A stretch of 64,000 nucleotides of DNA, taken from assembly GCA_020248985.1 (NCBI GenBank), contig JADCGL010000016.1:1-64000 (forward strand). Direction: 5' to 3'. Origin of the DNA: Telmatospirillum sp. Lineage in GTDB: Bacteria > Pseudomonadota > Alphaproteobacteria > CACIAM-22H2. Below the pieces are notes generated by a model. The model searched no databases and was not told the origin of the DNA. It saw nothing but the letters and a program-made list of their open reading frames with translations. A program made the position numbers and the translations under genes. Positions 57,061 to 64,000 of this stretch are shown piece by piece; the first letter of the stretch is position 1, and the number at the start of each line of letters is the position of its first letter.

Positions 57061-58638
57061 TTACTTCCAGAAAGGGCGTGCGTCGGCAAATGTTTGCCAG
57101 ATTTCCGGTAGGTTCTCGAGATCGCCGCGCACGCGGGCGGCGATCCAGCCCGTCACGATTCCGTCGGCACGCGCGAGCAACGCGGGCGGCAGTTCGCCGC
57201 CGGCGCGCGCAAGCTCGGCCAGCAGGGCTTTGGCGACGGCCGCATCGTTCAGCGAACCCAGATGCGCCTGCACATCGGCCAGGGCCGCGAGATACGGCTT
57301 TGCGAGCTTGCGTGCGAACAGCGTGCGGAAAAACTCGGCGGTATAACGCAGCTTCTTGCAACGGATGCGCAACTCGTGCAATTCGACCTCTTCAAGATCG
57401 CCGATCGCCTCGCCGAGGCGCAAGACCTTGCGATGCAGCTTTTTCAGCGTCGCGGCGGCGAAATCGCGGGCCGGCAGATTGCGCCAAGCCCCCATGCCCG
57501 CCTCCCAACTGCCGCCTTCCCACCAAGCTTCGACATCGACCAGCGCAACCGCCAGCTTTTCCGAGGACAGCGTCTGCGACATTGCCTCATAGGCGCGGGC
57601 GCGGGCCGCCTCAGCGGCTTGGGTCACGCGTGTGAGGCCCGGCTCGTCGGCGAGATGGCTCGCAAGTGGCTGCAGCAGTTCGCCGCCGAAAACGTCCCAG
57701 TCGCGCGCTGCCCCGCATGAAGCCGCAATCCAGCGCAGATTGTCGGACGACATTCGCCGCCCCTCTTCGGGCAACACGTCGGCAAACGACGACAACGCCG
57801 AGCGCAAACGGCGCAAGGCCACGCGCAACTGGTGCACGCCTTCGGCGGAAGGCGCGGTGCGCACAAGGCTTTCGTTTGCACGCATGTGGCGGAAACATTG
57901 GCGGCCGATCGCGCGGAACGCCTCGGCCACGCTGGCTTGCGCATCGAAATCGAGACTCTCGGCGCGCACGGCATCCGACGCCGGCGTTTCGCCCGGCCGC
58001 GAGCGCGCAAGCCGATAGCCGCGCTCGGCTTTGCTGCGCGCTTCGAACTGGGCCGGAACGAGCGTCATGATCGTGCGCGCGAGGGCGTAGAGATCGAGGA
58101 CGGTGCCCGAGACCAGTTCGAGTTCGATTTCGGCGATCGCAAGCGTTCCTTGCGGCGCTTCGACGATGCCGCTGTCGAGCGCGAGCTCGACGAGGCTTGC
58201 GCCCTGCCGCACATGCAGCAGGCGGCGCGCGAAGCTGGTCGTGAAAAGGGCCGTGAGCTGACGGTGCAGTTTTTCCTTCGACAGCAATTTGCGCGCGTCT
58301 TTGTCGTCGATTTCGGCGAGCCATTCGGCATCGATGACCGGCGTTTCACCGATGATCGTGCGTTCCCACTCGCCGCGCGCAAGTGCCCCCAGTGTCGGAT
58401 GGTGGGCGGTCTTCAGCGTTTGGATACGCCGCTTGCCGTCGCGGCGCACGCGAAGCGCGATCCCGGCCTCGAACAGCCGCAGATCGGGCGTGTCGAAGTA
58501 GGTCGTCGAAAAGCGCTTGCGCCGCACCGGACCCGCAGCAATCGCTTGCAGTTTCGGCGCATTGAGCAACCGCGCGAAGGATGCGGCCGGAACAGCGAGC
58601 TTGAGCTCGATCTCCGCCGTTTTTGCCGCCGTCGCCAT
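57061..58638 (-). CDS. CYTH and CHAD domain protein
   Basis: 525 residues. The N-terminal CYTH domain (~1-205) begins with EIELKL, the ExExK motif of triphosphate tunnel enzymes, and includes TTYFDTPDLRLFEAGIALRVRRDG. The C-terminal CHAD domain (~230-520) is helical and His/Arg-rich (VHQLRVALRRLRSAL, ELHELRIRCKKLRYTAEFFRTLF) and binds polyphosphate in characterised members. Together they suggest polyphosphate or triphosphate hydrolysis. ATG 58638 places the ExExK motif near the N-terminus; ATG 58704 is possible, and neither has a strong ribosome site. Confidence 0.88.
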   Translation of the reverse strand: MATAAKTAEIELKLAVPAASFARLLNAPKLQAIAAGPVRRKRFSTTYFDTPDLRLFEAGIALRVRRDGKRRIQTLKTAHHPTLGALARGEWERTIIGETPVIDAEWLAEIDDKDARKLLSKEKLHRQLTALFTTSFARRLLHVRQGASLVELALDSGIVEAPQGTLAIAEIELELVSGTVLDLYALARTIMTLVPAQFEARSKAERGYRLARSRPGETPASDAVRAESLDFDAQASVAEAFRAIGRQCFRHMRANESLVRTAPSAEGVHQLRVALRRLRSALSSFADVLPEEGRRMSSDNLRWIAASCGAARDWDVFGGELLQPLASHLADEPGLTRVTQAAEAARARAYEAMSQTLSSEKLAVALVDVEAWWEGGSWEAGMGAWRNLPARDFAAATLKKLHRKVLRLGEAIGDLEEVELHELRIRCKKLRYTAEFFRTLFARKLAKPYLAALADVQAHLGSLNDAAVAKALLAELARAGGELPPALLARADGIVTGWIAARVRGDLENLPEIWQTFADARPFWK

Positions 58639-58820
58639 TGCCGAAACGCTCGCTTGAAAAAGATGTCTGCCGAGGTCGCGAACGTTACGCAGTCGCTTTC
58701 CCATGCTGCAAGCCGCAAAGCATTACGGTTTTATGACGATCCTTCGCTATTCGAAAAACACTCTTTTTCTTCAACCTGTTGGCCAGAACATTTCCATTAC
58801 AGGAAAATGGCAGAGCAGAA

Positions 58821-59600
58821 CTAAAGCGTGCCCGGGAACGCCCCGCCGTCGAGCACAATATTCTGGCCTACGACAAACCCGGCATGCGCGCTGCACAAGA
58901 ACGCGCAGGCGGCCCCGAACTCCTCGGTCGTGCCGAAGCGCTCGGCCGGATTGGCCAAGCGCCGCTCCTCGCGCAGCGCATCGACCGGACGCCCGCTCGA
59001 TTTCGAGCCGGCCGCAAACACCGAACGCAGTCGATCGGTCTCGAAGGGGCCCGGCAGCAGGCCGTTGATCGTGACATTGTGCTTTGCGACTTGGCGCGAC
59101 AGGCCGGCAACGAAGCCGGTGAGGCCTGCGCGCGCGCCGTTCGAGAGGCCAAGATTGGCGATCGGATTTTTCACGGCCGCCGAGGTGATGTTGACGATGC
59201 GTCCGAATTTTCGTGCGATCATGCTGTCGATCGTGGCGCGGATCAGCATGATCGGCGTCACCATGTTGGCTTCGACGGCCGAATGCCATGCCTTTTCGTC
59301 CCAGGCGCGGAAATCGCCGGGCGGGGGACCGCCGGCATTGTTGACGAGAATGTCCGGATCCGGGCAGGCCTTCAGCAATGCGGCACGGCCTTCCGCCGTA
59401 GTCACGTCTGCGGCAATGGCGACGACAGAGACGCCGAAATCGGCGCGGATCTCGGCGGCCGTTGCTTCGAGCGCTTCAGCGCCGCGCGCATTCACGACCA
59501 GCGACACGCCTTCTGCCGCAAGCGCACGCGCGCAGCCCTTGCCGAGGCCCTTCGATGCCGCACACACGATCGCCTTGCGCCCTTTGATGCCCAGATCCAT
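58821..59600 (-). CDS. short-chain dehydrogenase/reductase family, atypical active site
   Basis: 259 residues. The Rossmann core is normal: ASKGLGKG as the TGxxxGxG equivalent, ILVNNAGGPPPG as NNAG, and INGLLPGPFETDR after it. The catalytic Ser is in NITSAAVKNP, but the usual YxxxK is replaced by SNGAR in LGLSNGARAGLTGF. This replacement characterises an SDR branch often annotated as 3-oxoacyl-ACP reductase, whose chemistry is unclear. It is a singleton between the CYTH-CHAD and hdaA genes. Confidence 0.82.
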   Translation of the reverse strand: MDLGIKGRKAIVCAASKGLGKGCARALAAEGVSLVVNARGAEALEATAAEIRADFGVSVVAIAADVTTAEGRAALLKACPDPDILVNNAGGPPPGDFRAWDEKAWHSAVEANMVTPIMLIRATIDSMIARKFGRIVNITSAAVKNPIANLGLSNGARAGLTGFVAGLSRQVAKHNVTINGLLPGPFETDRLRSVFAAGSKSSGRPVDALREERRLANPAERFGTTEEFGAACAFLCSAHAGFVVGQNIVLDGGAFPGTL

Positions 59601-59638
59601 CGTTCGACTCCTTCGTCTTTGCTTTGTTGTCAGTCAGT

Positions 59639-60316
59639 CTATGCCGCGAAGCCCGCGTCGCGCAAAACTTCACGTGCAAGCGGAATGCTGGCAGGCCGCT
59701 TGCCTGCAAGGCTCGCGGCGTCGAGGTCGGCGGCAATGCGCGCGACCGCGCCAAGCGAGCGATCGAGGCGCGTAACGATATAGCGCACGGTTTCGGTCGG
59801 CACGCGCATCTGGCGGTCGGCGAAGTGTTTGACGAGCACGGCCTCGACGAGGCTTTCGTCCGGTGCGGCGATTTCGACCGCCGCAAGGGCGCGCAGGCGC
59901 GAAGCAAGGTCGGGCAAAGCGATTTGCCAGCGCGCGGGTGCCGCGCGGGCGGTCAGCAGCATGTGGCCGCCACGCTCGGCCAGCAAGTTGTAGAGATGCA
60001 GCCAGGCGACCGGCTCGGGCGGTTTGCGGTCCACGTCCTCGAGCAAGATCGCTTTGGCGGCCCCCAACAGCGTCGGCACCGACGCGACAGCAAGGTCCTG
60101 CGCTGCAAGGCGCACGGCGGCGGCACGCATCTGCCACGTGGCGGCAAGATGGGATTTTCCGCAGCCCGTCTCGCCCCACACGACAAGGCCCGGCGACGGC
60201 CAGTCCGGCCACGCATCGAGCCAGGCAACGGCCGCACGATTGGCGTCCGCCACCAGAAAATCGCTGCCGCCCAGCGACGGGCGATGCGGCAGCGCCAAGG
60301 GCAATTGGGCCGGCAT
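59639..60316 (-). CDS. hdaA: DnaA regulatory inactivator Hda-like protein
   Basis: 225 residues. It resembles the AAA part of DnaA: an N-terminal QLPLAL clamp-binding motif, Walker A GETGCGKSHLA, Walker B ILLEDVD, LYNLLAERGGHMLLTARAAP and the lid with RLDRSLGAVARI. With the beta clamp it stimulates ATP hydrolysis by DnaA after initiation. It overlaps the permease gene; GTG 60322 (GTGA overlap) is an alternative start. Confidence 0.9.
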   Translation of the reverse strand: MPAQLPLALPHRPSLGGSDFLVADANRAAVAWLDAWPDWPSPGLVVWGETGCGKSHLAATWQMRAAAVRLAAQDLAVASVPTLLGAAKAILLEDVDRKPPEPVAWLHLYNLLAERGGHMLLTARAAPARWQIALPDLASRLRALAAVEIAAPDESLVEAVLVKHFADRQMRVPTETVRYIVTRLDRSLGAVARIAADLDAASLAGKRPASIPLAREVLRDAGFAA

Positions 60317-60318
60317 AT

Positions 60319-61395
60319 TCACGCGTTGGGGCCGCGATAGAGCGAACTCGCCAGATAGCGCTGCAGCGCAAACCGGGCCAACACGCCGACAGCGGCGGCG
60401 ATCGGGATCGCCAGCAGCACGCCTGTGAAGCCGAACAGTCCGCCGCCCGCGAAGATCGCGAACAGCATCCACAACGGATGCAGCCCCACGCGATCGCCGA
60501 CGAGTTTGGGCGACACGAAATTGCCCTCGAGGAACTGGCCCAGCAGAAACACGGCGACGACGAGGCCGAAGTCGATCCAGGACGGGAACTGGAAGAACGC
60601 GATCGCAAGCCCGGTCGCCATGCCGACGAACATGCCGACATAGGGGATGAAACTCAGAATGCCGGTCATGAGTCCGACGAGCAGACCGTAATTGAGGCCC
60701 GTCAAGGTGAGGCCGACGGCGTAAAAGACCGCCAGGAACAGGCAGACCAGCGCCTGTCCGCGCAGGAAACCCGCCATGCGCGCATCGATCTCCTGCAAGA
60801 GCCCGCGGATCGTCTGCGCGTATTGGCGCGGCAGCCAGCTGTCGATCTTTTCCTGCACTTTGCGCCAGTCGCGCACGAGATAGAACACGACGACCGGCGT
60901 GATGAACACGAGCGACAGCACGTTGACGACGGCAAGTCCGCCGCTGATCACGCTGCCTGCCGCACGCAGCAGCCAAGCGGTTGCCGTGCGCACGGCATCG
61001 CCCGCCCCGCTCAATTGCTGCATCTCGACAGCACTCGCCTTGTCGAAAAGATCCTCGAGATAGGGTTTGGCAAGCTCGTAGCCCTGGCGCGCGATGATCG
61101 CCAGCCGTTCGGCAAGCCCTGCGAGCTGCGCGTTCAGGACCGGGGCCAGCAGCACGACCGCAAGCGTGAGCAAAGCGAAGAACGAGATCGTGACGATCGC
61201 AGCGCCGCCCGCCCGCGGGATGCCCCAGCGCTCGAGCCGGTCGACGATCGGATCGATGAGATAGGCCACGATGAACGCGACAACGAACGGCAGCAGCACG
61301 CCGCTCAGCGTGTAGAGGATCGCGAACAGGGCCAAACCCAGCCCCGTCCAGATCAAGCCCCTTCCCCAGCCGGGCGTCTGCTTTGGCTCGTTCAT
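60319..61395 (-). CDS. AI-2E family transporter (PerM type)
   Basis: 358 residues, ~8 membrane helices. The family signature is present: the proline-containing N-terminal helices (LLPFVVAFIVAYLIDPIVDRLERWGIPRAGGA), QKIDSWLPRQYAQTIRGLLQEIDARM and IPYVGMFVG, ending with LAIPIAAAVGVLARF. The substrate is not predictable. Overlaps with the phosphatidyltransferase upstream (ATGA) and hdaA downstream mark one operon. Confidence 0.9.
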   Translation of the reverse strand: MNEPKQTPGWGRGLIWTGLGLALFAILYTLSGVLLPFVVAFIVAYLIDPIVDRLERWGIPRAGGAAIVTISFFALLTLAVVLLAPVLNAQLAGLAERLAIIARQGYELAKPYLEDLFDKASAVEMQQLSGAGDAVRTATAWLLRAAGSVISGGLAVVNVLSLVFITPVVVFYLVRDWRKVQEKIDSWLPRQYAQTIRGLLQEIDARMAGFLRGQALVCLFLAVFYAVGLTLTGLNYGLLVGLMTGILSFIPYVGMFVGMATGLAIAFFQFPSWIDFGLVVAVFLLGQFLEGNFVSPKLVGDRVGLHPLWMLFAIFAGGGLFGFTGVLLAIPIAAAVGVLARFALQRYLASSLYRGPNA

Positions 61396-61943
61396 TGCGC
61401 GTTTTCTTCCCTATGGGCCAAACGTCGCGTCCACCGCACCGTGTAGGCAAGCCCCGAGCCGCACGTCGTGGCGGCCGTCGCCGCGATCGCGTAGGGCCTG
61501 AGCGTATCCCATTCGAGGCCGACGCCCAATTCCGCGAGCACGCAGGCCGCGAGCAGAATCTGTAGCGTGGTGTTGAGCTTGCTGATCCACATCGGATCCG
61601 CCTTGAAATCGCCCGTCATCGCCAGCACGACGACAGCCCCTGCGACGATCACAAGATCGCGGAAAATGACCATAATGGTGAGCCAGAGCGGGAGATGACC
61701 GGTAAGGCCCAGCACCAGAAACACGGAGACCAGCAGCGCCTTGTCGGCCAGCGGATCGAGATAGGAGCCGAGTTCGGACTCCCAGCCGAAGCGCTTGGCC
61801 AAAAACCCGTCGAGCGCGTCGGTCGCCCCCGCCGTGACGAACAGCCAGAAAGCCCAATCGAACTCGCCCGACAGCATCAGCCAGATCGCGACCGGAACCG
61901 CAACCAAGCGTGCGAAGGACAGCAGATTCGGCAAATTCCTCAC
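61392..61943 (-). CDS. CDP-alcohol phosphatidyltransferase family protein
   Basis: 183 residues from GTG 61943, overlapping the previous stop (GTGA). The catalytic motif DG-x2-AR-x8-G-x3-D-x3-D is present as DALDGFLAKRFGWESELGSYLDPLADK, with several membrane helices. NLPNLLSFARLVAVP is the family N-terminus. Candidates are phosphatidylglycerophosphate synthase or cardiolipin synthase; I cannot decide between them. Confidence 0.87.
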   Translation of the reverse strand: MRNLPNLLSFARLVAVPVAIWLMLSGEFDWAFWLFVTAGATDALDGFLAKRFGWESELGSYLDPLADKALLVSVFLVLGLTGHLPLWLTIMVIFRDLVIVAGAVVVLAMTGDFKADPMWISKLNTTLQILLAACVLAELGVGLEWDTLRPYAIAATAATTCGSGLAYTVRWTRRLAHREENAQ

Positions 61944-63061
61944 GGCGCGCGCGCACCGGTCCCGGCCAAAGACAGGGTCCAAGCACCGTCCTGTTCGCCG
62001 AGCGTCATATCGCGCAAGGCGAGAGCCGTGCGCAGCGTCTCGATTGCACCCTCGTGCCGGATATCGACGATGGCGCCGCCGCGCCCGAGGACGAGCAAGT
62101 CGATTTGTCGCACGGCAGCGATCTCGGCAAGGCGCCGACGCACGAGGACCCACTCGTCGAGATTGGCAACCGGGATCGCGGCACGCAGCAACTGCGTCTC
62201 CCCGCCTTGCGTCGAAACTTCCGCTTTCCAGCGCTCTTCAATCAACGACGCTGCGGCTGCTGCCACGCGCGGGCAGGCCGCCTCCGGCGTTTCGCGGGCC
62301 CCCAAACGGAATGTCGCGCTCCAATCCGTATTCGGGGCGGCGGCACCCGTGCGCACAAACTGCATGTTCACGGCCGGCCCGCCCGGCGCGTTGGGGTCGA
62401 GTTCGGCCGCCACCACGATCGCACCTTGCGCGCGGTTCCGTTCGGCAAGGGCGCGCAAGCGTGGCCGGTCGATGGCGGCGGCCTGGTCGGCAGCGATCAG
62501 CGCCACGTCGTCGAGATCGCCCGCGGGCACGGACCAGGGTTGCAGCCCGTCGGACGCCGGCACGCTGGCCCAACCGGTGCGCCACAGATTGTCTTCTTCC
62601 CACAGCAGCGCTTGGCCGTCCTGCACGAGGACCGGAACGACGAGCACGCGCCGCCCCGGCGTTTCGGCGTAGGCAACTCCGCGTGCGCGCAAAAGATCGC
62701 GCACGGAAGCAGGCCGGAAGCGAAATCCAAACGCGCCAATCCAGCGCGTACCGGAGCCACGCTCGTTTTCGACCTCGAAACTGTCGATCAACCCCGCAAG
62801 CTCGCCGGCCGGCAGATTGCCAAGGGCAGTACGCGCGTCGGCGGGGGCAATGCGCGCCAACAGCCGGCGCCAGGCTAGACGCTGGCCGTCGAGGATCGCC
62901 TGCTCGCGCGCAAGGCTTGCCGTGGCGGCCGAACGATCGACTTCCACGCCGCGCAGCCAATAGACCTCGGCCACGCTGGCCGCCGGGCTCTGCGCAAAGG
63001 CAGGGGTCGCCGCCGCAAAAGCGAGCATCCAAAGGGCCAGACAGAATCCGCGCAGCGCCAT
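61940..63061 (-). CDS. exported DUF2066-like protein
   Basis: 373 residues. A signal peptide (LALWMLAFAAATPAFA) is followed by a ~350-residue periplasmic protein that matches the DUF2066 family: AREQAILDGQRLAWRRLLARI near the N-terminus, IDSFEVENERGSGTRWIGAFGFRFRPASVRDLLRARGV, then VLVVPVLVQDGQALLWEEDNLWRTGW. The function is unknown. It is divergent from purM with 84 bases between and coupled by GTGA to the phosphatidyltransferase, an arrangement I associate with this class. Confidence 0.85.
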   Translation of the reverse strand: MALRGFCLALWMLAFAAATPAFAQSPAASVAEVYWLRGVEVDRSAATASLAREQAILDGQRLAWRRLLARIAPADARTALGNLPAGELAGLIDSFEVENERGSGTRWIGAFGFRFRPASVRDLLRARGVAYAETPGRRVLVVPVLVQDGQALLWEEDNLWRTGWASVPASDGLQPWSVPAGDLDDVALIAADQAAAIDRPRLRALAERNRAQGAIVVAAELDPNAPGGPAVNMQFVRTGAAAPNTDWSATFRLGARETPEAACPRVAAAAASLIEERWKAEVSTQGGETQLLRAAIPVANLDEWVLVRRRLAEIAAVRQIDLLVLGRGGAIVDIRHEGAIETLRTALALRDMTLGEQDGAWTLSLAGTGARAP

Positions 63062-63145
63062 TGCAAACCGTTCCGAATCCTTTAATTTCCGCCCGTCGCC
63101 GGACGACGGGACTGTTGTTATAGCCAATCCGGCAAAGGGGCGCCA

Positions 63146-64000
63146 ATGAGCACGAACCGTTACGCCGAAGCCGGGGTCGATATCGATGCAGGCGAAGCTT
63201 TGGTCGAAGCCATCAAGCCGATGGCCAAATCGACGCGCCGGCCCGGTTCGGACGCAGGCCTTGGCGGGTTCGGCGCCCTGTTCGACATCAAGGCCGCCGG
63301 TTTCAAAGATCCGATCCTGGTCGCCACGACCGACGGTGTCGGCACCAAGCTCAAAATCGCGATCGAAGCCAACCGCCACGATACGGTCGGCATCGATCTC
63401 GTCGCAATGTGCGTGAACGACCTTGTCGTGCAAGGGGCCGAGCCGTTGTTCTTCCTCGACTATTTCGCGACCGGCAAACTCGACGTTGCGGCGGCAAAGA
63501 CGATCATGGCGAGCATTGCCGAGGGGTGCCGCATCGCCGGCTGCGCGCTCGTGGGCGGCGAAACGGCCGAGATGCCGGGCATGTATTCGCGCGGCGACTA
63601 CGATCTGGCGGGTTTTGCCGTCGGTGCCCTCGAGCGCGGGACCTCGATCGACGGCAGCACTGTCGCCGTGGGCGACGTGGTGCTGGGCCTGCCCTCGTCG
63701 GGCGTGCATTCGAACGGCTTTTCGCTGGTGCGCCGCGTGGTGCACGCAGCCGAACTTGCGTGGGACGCGCCCGCCCCGTTCGCGCAGGACAAATCGGTCG
63801 CCAATGCGTTGCTCACGCCGACGCGCATCTACGTCAAAAGCTGCTTGGCCCTTGCCAAAACGGGCGAAGTTGCCGCGATGGCGCACATCACCGGCGGCGG
63901 GCTAGTCGAGAACGTGCCGCGCGTGATCCCGGAAAATCTGCAGGTGCGGCTCGATGCGCGCAGCTGGGCCTTGCCGCCGGTGTTCAAGTGGCTTGCGCGC
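63146..64000 (+). CDS. purM: phosphoribosylformylglycinamidine cyclo-ligase, 3' end cut off
   Basis: 285 residues are visible and the frame runs off the window. It makes aminoimidazole ribonucleotide in purine synthesis. Blocks include [104 protein letters not shown] and [18 protein letters not shown] 63146 matches the family start. It is divergent from the DUF2066-like gene. Confidence 0.96.
   Translation, partial: MSTNRYAEAGVDIDAGEALVEAIKPMAKSTRRPGSDAGLGGFGALFDIKAAGFKDPILVATTDGVGTKLKIAIEANRHDTVGIDLVAMCVNDLVVQGAEPLFFLDYFATGKLDVAAAKTIMASIAEGCRIAGCALVGGETAEMPGMYSRGDYDLAGFAVGALERGTSIDGSTVAVGDVVLGLPSSGVHSNGFSLVRRVVHAAELAWDAPAPFAQDKSVANALLTPTRIYVKSCLALAKTGEVAAMAHITGGGLVENVPRVIPENLQVRLDARSWALPPVFKWLAR

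Overview
The window is chromosomal DNA from a GC-rich alphaproteobacterium, most likely in or near the Rhodospirillales. This rests on gene content and order: an Hda-type DnaA regulator beside a CDP-alcohol phosphatidyltransferase, a DUF2066-like protein and purM; dgt-argS-SPOR-nagZ feeding into scpAB, tatABC and surE-pcm-nlpD; yajC-secD-secF followed by a Mth938-fold protein; hpnCDE squalene synthesis genes; and a PAS_5-type protein. No rRNA, insertion sequence, integrase, phage gene or CRISPR array was found. Genes are densely packed and many neighbours overlap by ATGA, GTGA or TTGA.

Layout. Positions 1-7530 hold a signalling cluster: a LOV-type (blue-light) histidine kinase cut by the window start, a PAS protein, a membrane sensor kinase with a winged-helix response regulator, and a tandemly duplicated soluble kinase/receiver pair whose second kinase has lost its phospho-acceptor domain. 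It is followed by a decayed tRNA-Lys copy, a secreted protein made of two internal repeats, and the intact tRNA-Lys(UUU). Positions 9040-16284 carry housekeeping genes: coaD, gyrA, a small tautomerase, ssb and uvrA. Next come a His-tailed EamA transporter, a Sel1-repeat protein, RidA and trmFO. Positions 20564-24833 hold an NDUFAF6-like gene facing the hpnC-hpnD-hpnE squalene operon, then a PuuD-like membrane protein. Positions 24888-28499 are the yajC-secD-secF-Mth938 operon, in which YajC carries a degenerate J-domain-like tail.

Positions 28664-31849 hold a DUF815 ATPase, a Tat-exported solute-binding protein facing a TauD-like dioxygenase, and an unknown gene. From 45960 down to 31940 almost everything is on the minus strand: dgt, argS, SPOR protein, nagZ, a GST, a CBS-BON protein, scpA, scpB, an ABC ATPase, tatA, tatB, tatC, surE, pcm and an nlpD-like gene. 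This covers translation, nucleotide control, wall recycling, chromosome condensation, protein export and survival functions. Positions 46079-50248 hold erpA-like, xthA, a LysR/GST divergent pair and a soluble chemoreceptor with reversed domain order.

Positions 50370-58638 hold ilvD and, upstream of it, a tightly overlapping set: a small exported cupredoxin, a hybrid kinase with receiver and HPt, a stand-alone receiver, guanine deaminase and an MFS transporter, preceded by a CYTH-CHAD protein. The right end holds an SDR lacking the usual catalytic Tyr/Lys, then hdaA, an AI-2E family permease, a phosphatidyltransferase and a DUF2066-like gene, divergent from purM, which runs off the window end.

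The most unusual items are the duplicated kinase/receiver array with an ATPase-only kinase remnant, the cupredoxin-phosphorelay-purine gene set, the YajC/J-like fusion, the tRNA-Lys duplication around a repeat protein, and two complex I assembly factor homologues close together around hpnCDE.
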